Shown piece after piece: positions 9,721 to 20,729 of a stretch of DNA of 64,000 nucleotides; the first letter of the stretch is position 1, and every line of letters begins with the position of its first letter. This stretch comes from Bdellovibrionaceae bacterium UBA1609 (GTDB taxonomy: Bacteria > Bdellovibrionota > Bdellovibrionia > Bdellovibrionales > UBA1609), in NCBI GenBank assembly GCA_002321895.1, contig DCMZ01000007.1:41732-105731 (forward strand). The letters are read 5' to 3'. Below the pieces are notes generated by a model that worked only from the letters and a program-made list of their open reading frames with translations, ran no database searches and was not told the origin of the DNA. The position numbers and the translations under genes were made by a program.

Positions 9721-10284
9721 ATGAGCGGAAATATTGAAGTTTACTACGAAAGTACTCCAAACCCTCAATCTATGAAGTTTGTGATCACCAAGACCATATC
9801 AGAGGAATCGATCAATTTTGAGACAGCCGCCAGCGCTGGTAGGTCCCCTCTAGCTCTAAAAATATTTGGATTTCCCTGGGCGGAAGGTGTGTATATTGGG
9901 CCTCATTTTGTGACAGTCACTAAACAAGAATGGGTCGATTGGGAGATTCTAGCTGATCCTCTTAGCCAACTCATTCAAGAGCATATTCAGAATGATGAAG
10001 TTGTACTCAATCCAAGTGCTGACACCGCCAATCTTGTGGACGACTCCAATGATTCTAATGAGGTGAAAACCATCAAAACGATTATTAACAATGAAATTCG
10101 TCCAGCGGTGGCTATGGATGGTGGAGACATTGTTTTCCATAAGTATGAAGACAATATTGTCCATGTGTTTATGCAAGGGGCTTGCGCTGGCTGTCCAAGC
10201 TCAACATTAACATTGAAACAAGGCATTGAAGCCCGACTTCAGCAGGCTCTGCCTGAAATAAAAGAGGTGGTCGCCGTAATGTAG
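9721..10284 (+). CDS. Nfu-type iron-sulfur cluster scaffold/carrier
   Basis: 187 residues. The N-terminal Nfu_N domain (~5-95) starts with YESTPNPQSMKFV and includes IFGFPWAEGVYIGPHFVTVTK. The C-terminal NifU-like domain (~115-187) has RPAVAMDGGDIVF and the cluster-binding GACAGCPSS (CxxC). Such proteins carry 4Fe-4S clusters to apo-enzymes. Radical SAM enzymes and other Fe-S proteins in the same window could be clients, which is only inference. An upstream TTGAAG-16-TAATTT pair at about 9631-9660 is a plausible promoter. The stop codon abuts the convergent gene. Confidence 0.93.
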   Translation: MSGNIEVYYESTPNPQSMKFVITKTISEESINFETAASAGRSPLALKIFGFPWAEGVYIGPHFVTVTKQEWVDWEILADPLSQLIQEHIQNDEVVLNPSADTANLVDDSNDSNEVKTIKTIINNEIRPAVAMDGGDIVFHKYEDNIVHVFMQGACAGCPSSTLTLKQGIEARLQQALPEIKEVVAVM

Positions 10285-10294
10285 TCATTCGGCG
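10272..10294. terminator. Hairpin spanning two convergent stop codons
   Basis: CGCCG(T)AATG at 10272-10281 pairs with CATTCGGCG at 10286-10294, with one bulged T. The stop codon of the Nfu gene (10282-10284) lies in the loop and that of the opposite gene (10285-10287) starts there. No T-run follows, so termination strength is unclear. Confidence 0.4.
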
Positions 10295-10791
10295 GAAAGC
10301 ATATCCTTAACACCGCAGCTATCTAGAGTCTTTCCATCAACAGATTTATAGTAAAATTTTAGCCGACGCTCGTTAAAAAAGTCCCTATTTAAATGGGGCG
10401 TATCAGGGATAGATAGACTATAAGATAACTCTGCTGAATAGAAATTTTCTCTACCGCCTATAATATCTGAAAACTTTAAAATATTGATGGTGACTAGATC
10501 TTTTGTCGAACCGGCAACTAGAGTTTCCCCAGATTGAAACTTTAAGGCCGCATCTCCCCCTTCAACTACCTGGTTTCCACCTAACATTTCAGTGCAGGTA
10601 GAATCATCCATTAAGTAAAACTGTAGATCGGTCATAAACTGATAGGCTTGAAACTTAGCACTTATAAACTCTGTGGACTTTTGCATTTGATTGTAGAGCA
10701 GAAAGGCCAACCCGGCGACAATCCCTAGTACAGCCAACATAATTGGCGTCATAGAAGGTGGCTTCGTTGATGCAGAATTCTCTTCGGTCAT
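10285..10791 (-). CDS. Small single-pass membrane protein, family not recognised
   Basis: 168 residues. A short cytosolic N-terminus of ~15 residues is followed by one hydrophobic helix (~16-35) and a ~130-residue outer part with two cysteines (in STCTEM and DSCGVK) that could form a disulfide. The layout recalls minor pseudopilins, but no prepilin peptidase motif (GFxxxE) is present. It is the third gene of the queC/DUF366-like run, 21 bases after its neighbour, and probably co-transcribed. No function can be assigned. Confidence 0.6.
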   Translation of the reverse strand: MTEENSASTKPPSMTPIMLAVLGIVAGLAFLLYNQMQKSTEFISAKFQAYQFMTDLQFYLMDDSTCTEMLGGNQVVEGGDAALKFQSGETLVAGSTKDLVTINILKFSDIIGGRENFYSAELSYSLSIPDTPHLNRDFFNERRLKFYYKSVDGKTLDSCGVKDMLSAE

Positions 10792-10812
10792 ACTTGAATC
10801 TCGGATGTTAAG

Positions 10813-11382
10813 TTATTTTACCCACTTCACTTTTTGGGTGGCTTCAGTGATAGTATGCACTTCTTTAGAGAAAGAATCCATGACCAAATCGGCCAATGCA
10901 CGAGGTTCGACCCCCATTTCCTCAAGAGAAAGCGTTTTTACTGGAGTTCCCGCATTCGAAACATTTACCGCAAAATGAATAAGTGTACTTGTAGGACTTT
11001 GAGTGGCAATAGAGATGGAGTGTTTTTGATCCTTGTAGAAGATATCGTCCCCATCCCGATATAGATTTTGGGTGATCAAATTTTGATCTGAAAGTTTCTT
11101 TAGACAGTCGATTACGAGACTGGCCAAAAGTCTTTGCAAAGACACTCCTGCAAAAAGATCCACTTGAAACTTTTCAACGATAAAGTGAAGCATCAAGTCT
11201 CCCTTGATCTCAGCTTTCTGAAGGAGATCTTCCCCATCTACCATATGCTCGGGAGTGATCTCACAGGGCCCCACCCAGGAAACTATGGAGTCTCCCAGTA
11301 TTTCATAATCCAAGTAGGCAAAAAGTGAGGACAATTGCTTCCCATCGTATTTAAATTCCCGCTCTATGAATTTATACTTCAT
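10813..11382 (-). CDS. DUF366-like protein
   Basis: 189 residues. The pattern (IEREFKYDGKQL, GDSIVSWVGPCEIT, MVDGEDL, MLHFIVEKFQVDL, LQRLLASLV, RDGDDIFY, SISIATQSPTSTLIHFAVNV) agrees with what I recall of the DUF366 family, common in archaea and scattered in bacteria. The biochemical role is not established. Its ATG overlaps the queC stop (ATGA), so translation is probably coupled to queC and a role linked to 7-deazaguanine metabolism is a reasonable guess. No signal peptide or membrane segment is seen. Family identification is from memory and should be checked. Confidence 0.6.
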   Translation of the reverse strand: MKYKFIEREFKYDGKQLSSLFAYLDYEILGDSIVSWVGPCEITPEHMVDGEDLLQKAEIKGDLMLHFIVEKFQVDLFAGVSLQRLLASLVIDCLKKLSDQNLITQNLYRDGDDIFYKDQKHSISIATQSPTSTLIHFAVNVSNAGTPVKTLSLEEMGVEPRALADLVMDSFSKEVHTITEATQKVKWVK

Positions 11383-12041
11383 GCTTTAACTGCTCTTTCA
11401 AATCGTTGGCAAGACTCGCACTCACCGCATCGGGTGTCTTGATCGAAATAACAAGACCATATTTGATCTAAATCAATTTTAAGTTCCCGCCCCAATTTAA
11501 CAATCTCCGTCTTATTGAGTTGGTCTGTAAAGCACTGAACCTTCACATGACTGCTTGTAGAAAAGAAAAAACTTCTATCCAAGGCCTCCATATAATCTGA
11601 GCTATTATCTGGAAAGGTAGCGGCCTCCTCTATATTGAAACCCGGTACGACGGCGTGGGCTCCCAGCCCTTCTGCAAACCCAGCAGCAATGTTGAGTAAA
11701 ATTCCATTTCGATTTGGTACCCAAACTCGCTCTGCAGTTTTTCCTGAAACAGCCATATCATCAATGGAGACATCCGAACCGGTCGGAACATCTGAATCGG
11801 CGTTCACTAAACTCGTATTGGTAAAATCTTTAAACCAACTGAGATCAATGATTTTATGAGGAACCCCTAAATCTCGAGCAAAAACTTGGGCAGCTTCAGC
11901 TTCTTTTTTAAAAGCTCTTTGCCCATAGTTGGCAGTCAGCGCCAAAAGCACTTCTCCGCCCCGGTGCGCGACATAGAGATTCACAGTGGAGTCCAGTCCA
12001 CCTGATAGAAGAACTACATATTTTAAAGGCTGATTTGACAT
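11379..12041 (-). CDS. queC: 7-cyano-7-deazaguanine synthase QueC
   Basis: 220 residues, the typical QueC length. An ATP-pyrophosphatase PP-loop SGGLDST (~14-20) is followed by ANYGQRAFKKE, VPNRNGILLNIAAGFAE and the C-terminal four-cysteine zinc site in SCYFDQDTRCGECESC. It converts 7-carboxy-7-deazaguanine to preQ0 using ATP and ammonia, a step toward queuosine in tRNA. tgt and queA, the later steps, are encoded 6-8 kb upstream on the same strand. It overlaps the DUF366-like gene by 4 bases. Confidence 0.95.
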   Translation of the reverse strand: MSNQPLKYVVLLSGGLDSTVNLYVAHRGGEVLLALTANYGQRAFKKEAEAAQVFARDLGVPHKIIDLSWFKDFTNTSLVNADSDVPTGSDVSIDDMAVSGKTAERVWVPNRNGILLNIAAGFAEGLGAHAVVPGFNIEEAATFPDNSSDYMEALDRSFFFSTSSHVKVQCFTDQLNKTEIVKLGRELKIDLDQIWSCYFDQDTRCGECESCQRFERAVKA

Positions 12042-12081
12042 AACCCAGCATTAGCAAAGTATAGAAAAGCAAGCAATGATT

Positions 12082-13005
12082 TTAGCGGCTCGCTCCTGCA
12101 GATTGAGCTTCTCGGCTCAATTCTCTAGCTCGACCATCCTCAATTTCAAGATAACTTTGTACTTTCTCTATGGCCATTTCGTAGCTATCTGAAGACAAAA
12201 ATCGAGACACATCCAGCGGGTCAGAACTGGAGTTTCTACAATGACTTTCATCTTTTTGTGGTAGATAGCTGATCCATTCAAACTGGCCACCCAGTGTACC
12301 CTTCAATTGCTCAGAACACCTTTGATTCCAACGGGCATAACAGTCCGCTGTGGGTGTCGGAGTCATTCGTGCCTGACCAATACTTTGGACACAGCTTGGC
12401 TTTTTTTCACAAAAATCCTTAGCGCAAGCCATATAGACTCCTACAAACCTTTTGAACACCAACTCATTCTCAAACTTGGGATACCAATCCTTAAAACGTA
12501 CATTTAAAAACATGGACTCTGGTGGGTTCTTTATATAGGAGCTCGCTGCTTCACTCCACTCCTCATACTTAGACAATGTGACTTCGGACTCAGCCTGCTT
12601 TTCCTGAGGCTTGCCATAAATGGACATTCCCCCATACATTTTGTTAGCTGCTCGAGAGTAAATGTAGCTCATTCTATCTTCGTAATATTCAGCTAAGGCC
12701 CGAGTTGCACCGTCTAAATACAAATCATCATTAGATGCATCTTTAAGCTCAACGAGCTTAACAGAATTTGAATTCATCAACTCAACTTGGTCTGAAATAT
12801 AATCATTCAATTTACTTATTTGATGATTCGCCCAACTACGGGCCTCCGCGGAATCTCGCGCACCATCTCCAGCGGCATACATTTTTTCAAACCGCTCCTG
12901 ATTATAATAATTTTCCGATTGAATAGCTTCTAAACTCACCTGGGACCAGGCGGGAAGGTAAATAAAAAGGGAGGCCACCCAAAGAATAGTTTTAATCGTC
13001 TTCAT
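12082..13005 (-). CDS. Exported protein of unknown family
   Basis: 307 residues from the ATG at 13003-13005, which starts a clear signal peptide (MKTIKTILWV...LPAWS). A longer frame to 13104 overlaps recJ and has no signal-like start, so I reject it. The mature protein is helical and acidic in its first ~160 residues, then has a cysteine-rich part (CAKDFCEKKPSC, CYARWNQRC, HCRN) suggesting disulfides in the periplasm or outside the cell. It follows recJ by 32 bases and may be read from the same transcript. No known domain recognised. Confidence 0.65.
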   Translation of the reverse strand: MKTIKTILWVASLFIYLPAWSQVSLEAIQSENYYNQERFEKMYAAGDGARDSAEARSWANHQISKLNDYISDQVELMNSNSVKLVELKDASNDDLYLDGATRALAEYYEDRMSYIYSRAANKMYGGMSIYGKPQEKQAESEVTLSKYEEWSEAASSYIKNPPESMFLNVRFKDWYPKFENELVFKRFVGVYMACAKDFCEKKPSCVQSIGQARMTPTPTADCYARWNQRCSEQLKGTLGGQFEWISYLPQKDESHCRNSSSDPLDVSRFLSSDSYEMAIEKVQSYLEIEDGRARELSREAQSAGASR

Positions 13006-13037
13006 GGGATATCTATCGGTCAATTCTTCAGACTCCA

Positions 13038-14762
13038 TTAGGAGGAAAGTCGTATATCTTTGATAAGTAATTGCAAAGTCTTGGCTCCAGCAAAGTAGTT
13101 CCACTGTGGTTCCGCTAAAATATCTACCGTGGGTTTCTGGCCATCTAATAACGGAAGGACTTCATGTTGAGCTGGAGGACTAAACCACAACCCTTGCCGT
13201 AGAGTCATGACCTTCGTGTCCCACAAATCAAAGCGAAAATGCCCGCCACGCAGTTCTTTCACTCCTTTAATTTGAATTTCATTGAATCGAAATAGCGGCG
13301 ATTCAAAATCGGTTCCAAAGGGCTGCAAAGTATCAAACCATTTCATAAAATCCGGAGTGATATCCGCAAAGCTCGACTCCACATCGTAACTGATTTCATC
13401 ACTGGTCTCTATTTCACCCATATAAAACTTCATATAGTAATCAGCGAAGGCCTTTTCCAAATTTTCGGCCTCGGAAATCTTAAATTCAAATCCCGCTGCA
13501 GGGGCATGCCCCCCAAACTGAGTCAGGTGCTTTGAGCCATGCTCTAGTGCATCCAATAGACTTGGAAAACCTTCGGACGGCAGTCTTGCGCTTCCAGCCA
13601 CCATTCCATTTTCAGCCTCGGAACCGACAAAAGCTGGCACCCCATAATTTTGACTTAATTTCGTTGCCACCAAGCCCACTACACCCTTATGAAACTGATC
13701 CGAGTGAACAAAAACAAAACCCTTCTGATCTTTAGATTTTAGAATTTCCTCAGCCAACATCTCGGCCTTGCGCTGGGACTTTACTCTCTGATCATTTGTG
13801 GCCATCACTTGTTTCACCAATTGCTTAGCACGTCCATGATCTTTCTCTAAAAAAATATCGACGGGTAAAATCTCACCATCCATCCGACTTAAAGCATTGA
13901 GTTTCGGCGCAAAACGAATGGCTACGTCTTGACTCGTGAGTGGCCGCCCAAACATTTTAAGCTCTTTGAGCAATGCTTGTAATCCAGCTCTTGGAGTTTG
14001 TTCTAAAACTTTTAGTCCGTGCTTCACAAGAACTCTATTCTCACGAACCACTGGCACCATGTCGGTTAAAGTTCCAATTACAAAAAAATCCAATAAGTCT
14101 TTAATGTTCAGCTGTTTGGCTTCCACCACACCCCGATTTGCCAACTCTTTTCGCAAGCCCATAATTAAATAAAAAGCCACCCCCGCTCCGCAGAGATGCC
14201 CCAACTCACTGGAACAGAACCCTTTATTAGGATTCAGAACCGCCAGGGCTTCAGGCAAGGTTTCTTTTGGCAAATGATGATCCGTAAGAATGACATCCAC
14301 CCCCAACTCATTGGCTTTGCTTGTGGCTTCAATCGCCGTAATTCCAACATCCACCGTGACAATCAAGTCTACACCATTTTTATGAGCTTGCTCTACGGCA
14401 TGGGTATGAAAACCATATCCTTCAGATAATCTACGAGGTTGATAATGGCTAACCTCTTTGAATCCCATAGCCCTCAACGCTTCTACAGTCAGCGCTAAAC
14501 CTGAGGAACCATCTAAATCGAAATCACCATACACCATTATGGATTCACCATTAGTGTGTGCTTGAATCAGTCGATCAACGGCCAATTGCAACTGATCGAT
14601 AGAGCCTGGGGCAGCTATGGACTTGAGCTGTGGAGCTAAGAAATTATCCACATCTTCTGTGGATAAAATGCCTCTAGAGGAGAGAATAGACCAAACCACT
14701 TGAGGCATTGGTCTTGGGGGTTCCGATTCACCCAAATGTTTTGCCTGCCATTGTGTTGGCAT
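13038..14762 (-). CDS. recJ: Single-stranded-DNA-specific exonuclease RecJ
   Basis: 574 residues, the usual RecJ length. The DHH-family motifs are YGDFDLDG (motif I region), IVTVDVGI, ILTDHHLPKE (DHH), a DHHA1 domain with FGGHAPAAGF, and a C-terminal OB-like domain (RGGHFRFDLWD). RecJ degrades 5' ends of single-stranded DNA in recombination and repair. I chose the ATG at 14760-14762 because GGGGGGA lies just before it; the in-frame TTG at 14774 would consume that site. The secF terminator sits immediately upstream, so recJ either uses read-through or a promoter inside the secF end. Confidence 0.93.
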   Translation of the reverse strand: MPTQWQAKHLGESEPPRPMPQVVWSILSSRGILSTEDVDNFLAPQLKSIAAPGSIDQLQLAVDRLIQAHTNGESIMVYGDFDLDGSSGLALTVEALRAMGFKEVSHYQPRRLSEGYGFHTHAVEQAHKNGVDLIVTVDVGITAIEATSKANELGVDVILTDHHLPKETLPEALAVLNPNKGFCSSELGHLCGAGVAFYLIMGLRKELANRGVVEAKQLNIKDLLDFFVIGTLTDMVPVVRENRVLVKHGLKVLEQTPRAGLQALLKELKMFGRPLTSQDVAIRFAPKLNALSRMDGEILPVDIFLEKDHGRAKQLVKQVMATNDQRVKSQRKAEMLAEEILKSKDQKGFVFVHSDQFHKGVVGLVATKLSQNYGVPAFVGSEAENGMVAGSARLPSEGFPSLLDALEHGSKHLTQFGGHAPAAGFEFKISEAENLEKAFADYYMKFYMGEIETSDEISYDVESSFADITPDFMKWFDTLQPFGTDFESPLFRFNEIQIKGVKELRGGHFRFDLWDTKVMTLRQGLWFSPPAQHEVLPLLDGQKPTVDILAEPQWNYFAGAKTLQLLIKDIRLSS

Positions 14763-14771
14763 GAATCCCCC

Positions 14772-14817
14772 CAATAAAAAAAATTAGAAAAAGTAACCCC
14801 TGATGGAGCTACTTTTT
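14772..14817 (-). terminator. Factor-independent terminator of the yajC-secD-secF operon
   Basis: On the minus strand the arm at 14817-14805 pairs with 14800-14788 around a TGAT/ATCA loop (13 positions, two of them G-U). It is followed by a run of T (plus-strand A-run at 14777-14783). The secF stop codon lies inside the stem, and the recJ Shine-Dalgarno follows directly after the T-run. Confidence 0.75.
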
Positions 14818-15744
14818 TGACGTAAAATTATTTACAGCAATCACAAGAGGCGATGCCACGTACATGGAAGAGTAAGTACCAACAATTACACCAATAGCGA
14901 GAGTAAAAGCAAAATCCTTAATCACTCCACTTGCAAACACAAGCATAGCAGCAACAGCCAACATGGTTGTGATCGAAGTCAGTAATGTACGAGATAAAAC
15001 ATCATTGAGTGATCGATTCACCACAAATGCAAACGCGTGATCTCTAAAGAGCTTCACGTTTTCCCGAATCCGGTCAAAGGTTACGATAGTGTCATTCAAC
15101 GAATAACCAATGATCGTCAATACAGCCGCCAATGTCTGAACATTCACCTCTCTTTGAAGAAGAGAGAAGATCCCTAAAGTAATCACAGCATCATGAAACA
15201 AACAGATCACGGCGCCTGGAGCATATTGGAAATCAAAACGAAAACCCACATAGATCAAAATCATCAATAGAGAATAGAATACAGCCAGTAGGCCGTTCTT
15301 CTTCAATTCGTCACCAATAGCTGGACCCACAGAGTCCACTCTTCGAATCACTACCCCTGCAGCTTGAAACTGATCCTGATAACCTTTTGTTACCGTCTGA
15401 ATGGCCTCGTTGATTCTTTGGTTGGTCTCAGCGTCATCTTTCCCTTTTATGACTCCTAGCCGTACAAGAAACTCATTGTCCTCACCAATGGACTGAACTG
15501 TAGCTGATCCAAAACCAAGGTCACCAGTGACCTGTCGGATCTTTGCTGTCCCTACAGTCTCTTCAAACTGAACTTGAATTTCTGTTCCTCCAGAAAAATC
15601 AATCCCGTAGTTAAATCCTTTTGCGAAAATCACACCCAAGGATGCAATAACCAGCAAGGCTGATACTCCAGCGAAAACGGTCGCCTTACCTAAGAAGTCA
15701 AATTTACCGAATTCCTTATCATTTTTAAATTTAGACGTATCCAT
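14809..15744 (-). CDS. secF: Protein translocase subunit SecF
   Basis: 311 residues with six predicted membrane helices. The first is near residues 20-40; then the SecF signature FNYGIDFSGGTEIQVQF, a periplasmic domain (~60-150), and the export-domain helices with VGFRFDFQYAPGAVICLFHD and TIIGYSLNDTIVTFDRIRE. It works with SecD and SecYEG, using proton motive force to help pull proteins across the inner membrane. The start overlaps the secD stop by one base. The gene order yajC-secD-secF is the conserved one. Confidence 0.96.
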   Translation of the reverse strand: MDTSKFKNDKEFGKFDFLGKATVFAGVSALLVIASLGVIFAKGFNYGIDFSGGTEIQVQFEETVGTAKIRQVTGDLGFGSATVQSIGEDNEFLVRLGVIKGKDDAETNQRINEAIQTVTKGYQDQFQAAGVVIRRVDSVGPAIGDELKKNGLLAVFYSLLMILIYVGFRFDFQYAPGAVICLFHDAVITLGIFSLLQREVNVQTLAAVLTIIGYSLNDTIVTFDRIRENVKLFRDHAFAFVVNRSLNDVLSRTLLTSITTMLAVAAMLVFASGVIKDFAFTLAIGVIVGTYSSMYVASPLVIAVNNFTSKK

Positions 15745-17459
15745 TAAGAGTTCCTCGCTTTCACAACTAGGAGGTTTTTCATATTGAATTTATTAATCAG
15801 TACTTCCAGCATTGTTCGAGAAACGAAAATCGCTGTAAACATGGAGGTGGCAATTCCACAAAGCAGCGTTACAGCAAAACCTCTAACAGGCCCTGTCCCA
15901 AACTTCATCAACACAATACAAACAGCAGCCGTGGTTATATTGGCGTCGAAGATCGCTGAAAAAGCGTGACCAAAACCATCTTTAATGGCCGATTTTAAAC
16001 CGGCTCCTTTTGCGAGTTCTTCCTTAATACGCTCAAATATAATCACATTGGCATCCACCGCCATACCCACAGTCAATACGATACCTGCCACACCCGGCAA
16101 AGTAAGGGTCGCACCTAATGAGGTAAGAACGGCCAAAACCAAGAGAATATTCATCGCCAAGGCAACATCAGCAACGACACCCAACTTGCGATAGTAAATA
16201 ATCATAAATATAAGAACTAGAATACCGCCTATAATTCCGGCTTGCTTTCCTCGAGCAATGGAATCAGCTCCCAGAGTTGGACCCACTGTGCGCTCTTCCA
16301 ACTGTTCAAGTGCGGCCGGCAAAGCACCGGCACGAAGCGCTGTAGATATAAAGTTCGCTTCGTCCAAAGTCTCTTGATAGTTGGTTCGGCCCAAAGTGAT
16401 TCTGGCACTTTCCGTATCAATTTTTGTCTGGATGTTCGCCACAGATTTAATGACGTCATCTAATACGATCGCCATTCTACGATCAATATTATTGCCCGTC
16501 ATATCAGCAAATAAACGTCGTCCTTCAATATTAAATCTAAAATTAACTTCGGGCTCGTTGTACTCACCACGACCCACCCAAGCATCATCTAGCATGTCAC
16601 CGCTAAGGTCCGCAGTTCGCTCCACGAGATAGGCAATCTTACCCGCTTCTAGAGTTTTAGCGGCTTTGTCTTTTTCAAAAACCACTTTCCAACCTTCAGG
16701 GATTTTACCTTTCAGGTCCGTATTGATACGTTCTACGTAGTCTGAATAACCCAGCTCATCTTGACCTAAAGAGTAGCCACCATCTTTTTCAGCTTGCTGA
16801 ACAAGTTCAGCCACTTTCTCATCTCCAAACTCATCATGCACAAGTCGGAAAGAAAGACGTGCTGTACGATTTATTAACTCCTTCGCACTGGCAGAATCTT
16901 TAACACCTGGAAGTTGAACTAAAATTCGATCATCACCCTGAGCGGTAATAAGAGGCTCCGAAACCCCGAACTCATCAATTCGGTTTCGAATCACTTCGAT
17001 GGCTTGATCGATCACCTGAGATTTATAATTGGTCAAAGCGGTGTCTAAGTAACGCAATCGTAGCTCAGTGCCTTCGGACTCAATCACCTGAAATTCATTG
17101 ATCAAAAACTCATCTACAAATTTTTCTACACCCTCAGCCTCGGCCGTAGAATTAACAGTCACAATCAGCTCAGAAGTACTTCCATCTACAGGTTTGATTT
17201 CTTTAAATGCAACCGCACGACCTTTCATATTGCTCTCTAAAGCATGAGCCTGCCGTGTGATCTTTTCCTCAAGAACTCCTTGAATATCCACTCGCAAGAC
17301 CAAGTGAAGTCCACCCTGAATATCCAAACCGTAAATTAACTTTTCTTTGGAAGGCCACCATTTTTCAGACATGTCCTGAATGTTGGGAACCATCCAAACC
17401 ACAGCAGTAGCTAAAACTAAAACTGTAATAATGATTCGAGTGCGCAGATTCTCAATCAT
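15744..17459 (-). CDS. secD: Protein translocase subunit SecD
   Basis: 571 residues. An N-terminal helix is followed by the SecD signature YGLDIQGGLHLVLRVD (~44-59), a large periplasmic P1 region (~60-370) with VIRNRIDEFGVSEPLI and DDRILVQLPGV, then transmembrane helices with LTLPGVAGIVLTVGMAVDAN and VIIFERIKEEL. It is the partner of SecF in the Sec translocon. It overlaps yajC by 4 bases and secF by 1, so the three are translationally linked. Confidence 0.96.
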   Translation of the reverse strand: MIENLRTRIIITVLVLATAVVWMVPNIQDMSEKWWPSKEKLIYGLDIQGGLHLVLRVDIQGVLEEKITRQAHALESNMKGRAVAFKEIKPVDGSTSELIVTVNSTAEAEGVEKFVDEFLINEFQVIESEGTELRLRYLDTALTNYKSQVIDQAIEVIRNRIDEFGVSEPLITAQGDDRILVQLPGVKDSASAKELINRTARLSFRLVHDEFGDEKVAELVQQAEKDGGYSLGQDELGYSDYVERINTDLKGKIPEGWKVVFEKDKAAKTLEAGKIAYLVERTADLSGDMLDDAWVGRGEYNEPEVNFRFNIEGRRLFADMTGNNIDRRMAIVLDDVIKSVANIQTKIDTESARITLGRTNYQETLDEANFISTALRAGALPAALEQLEERTVGPTLGADSIARGKQAGIIGGILVLIFMIIYYRKLGVVADVALAMNILLVLAVLTSLGATLTLPGVAGIVLTVGMAVDANVIIFERIKEELAKGAGLKSAIKDGFGHAFSAIFDANITTAAVCIVLMKFGTGPVRGFAVTLLCGIATSMFTAIFVSRTMLEVLINKFNMKNLLVVKARNS

Positions 17460-17776
17460 TTCTCATTCTCCCTTTTCGGCGTCGCCGTTACTTGGCTGCG
17501 TACAACACGTAGATTCACATCATCGGCCACTTGCAGAGTTACATACTCATTAGTCAGACCTACGATGGTTCCTAATATCCCACCTGAAGTCAAAACTTCG
17601 TCCCCTTTTTTAAGACCACCCACAAAACTTTGATGGGCCTTCATCCGCTTGGTCTGTGGCCTTATGACCAACAAATACATAATTCCAAATATCATGATGA
17701 TGGGTAGAAGCATTTCAAATGTGCTCGGCTGAGCGGCTTCTCCGGCTGCCTGAGCATAGGCGTAATTAATGAACAT
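17456..17776 (-). CDS. yajC: Sec translocon accessory protein YajC
   Basis: 106 residues with one N-terminal membrane helix (~22-42) followed by LVIRPQTKRMKAHQSFV and a small cytosolic SH3-like part with KKGDEVLTSGGILGTIVGL. This is the standard YajC pattern. It associates with SecDF. A GGAGGAG ribosome binding site precedes the ATG. About 200 bases separate it from tgt upstream on the same strand; I see no strong terminator there, so queA-tgt-yajC-secDF may be one long unit as in many proteobacteria. Confidence 0.94.
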   Translation of the reverse strand: MFINYAYAQAAGEAAQPSTFEMLLPIIMIFGIMYLLVIRPQTKRMKAHQSFVGGLKKGDEVLTSGGILGTIVGLTNEYVTLQVADDVNLRVVRSQVTATPKRENEK

Positions 17777-17973
17777 GTGCTCTCCTCCAACTATCGAAAA
17801 TTAAACCGCTAAATCAACATTGAGGGGCCCAAAAATCAACCAATAACCAGATACCGGGAAAGGAATCCGCCTTAGCACTGCGGAGCATCAAGATTCAACG
17901 AGCCTCTCTGCCGCTTTCTTTAGCAAACCCTATACAAAATGCTCCAAGACTTGGTTGCAGAAATCAGGGACAT

Positions 17974-20126
<2,153 letters not shown>

Positions 20127-20285
20127 ACTGAGCTCATAGAATAGGTAATGCGAGGAGTCACGCACTTTATTTAAATCTGACCCCAATCTCTCCTTGAAAA
20201 CACCTCAGCTGGGGCTTCACAAAGAAAAGTCCTAGCCAAGAAAAGGACCAGTGTTACTATGTCTGCCATATTCAAAGGGGGATCT

Positions 20286-20666
20286 ATGAAGTTAATCGCA
20301 ATTACTTTAAGTATACTAATATCATCCATTGTCGCTTTGGCTGACACTCCACCAGCTGATGAGCAAACACCCATCGAAACTCCAGTTTTGGAAATTCGAC
20401 GATTTGTCTACATCAACTCCAATGAGCTCCGCTCACCAACTGCTGAGATGTGTGGACGTGTAAGTGAAATTCATGGAGCAGATCGAATTATTGTAACTAC
20501 AGATAAAGGACGACGTGCTGAAAGCCGTTACACCACAATGACTGATGATCAAGGTGTTTGGTGTGTGGTTGTGAAAACATTGACTGGTCAAGGGGAAGCT
20601 CGAGTTTGGCGTATGGGAGCTGGCACTTTTGGAACAGCAACAGCTGAAGCCAGCACCGAAGAATAA
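20286..20666 (+). CDS. Small exported protein of unknown family
   Basis: 126 residues from the ATG at 20286, which opens a signal peptide (MKLIAITLSILISSIVALA). A longer frame from 20259 adds nine residues before it and is less likely. GGGGGATCT upstream is a good ribosome binding site. The mature part is compact, with a C-x(34)-C pair (AEMCGRV and VWCVVV) that may form a disulfide. It ends in an acidic tail. A strong terminator follows, so it is a single-gene unit. Function unknown. Confidence 0.65.
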   Translation: MKLIAITLSILISSIVALADTPPADEQTPIETPVLEIRRFVYINSNELRSPTAEMCGRVSEIHGADRIIVTTDKGRRAESRYTTMTDDQGVWCVVVKTLTGQGEARVWRMGAGTFGTATAEASTEE

Positions 20667-20680
20667 ATACAAAACTTGAA

Positions 20681-20717
20681 GGGCTAACCATCTGACGAGA
20701 GTTAGCCCTATATTTTT
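20681..20717 (+). terminator. Factor-independent terminator
   Basis: GGGCTAAC (20681-20688) and GTTAGCCC (20701-20708) form a perfect 8-base stem with a 12-base loop, followed by TATATTTTT. It terminates the small exported-protein gene. Confidence 0.88.
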
Positions 20718-20729
20718 AAAGAATAACTT

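Noticed and set aside
20127..20285. PreQ1 riboswitch upstream of queA
   Set aside because: No sequence resembling a preQ1 aptamer could be seen between queA and the divergent gene.
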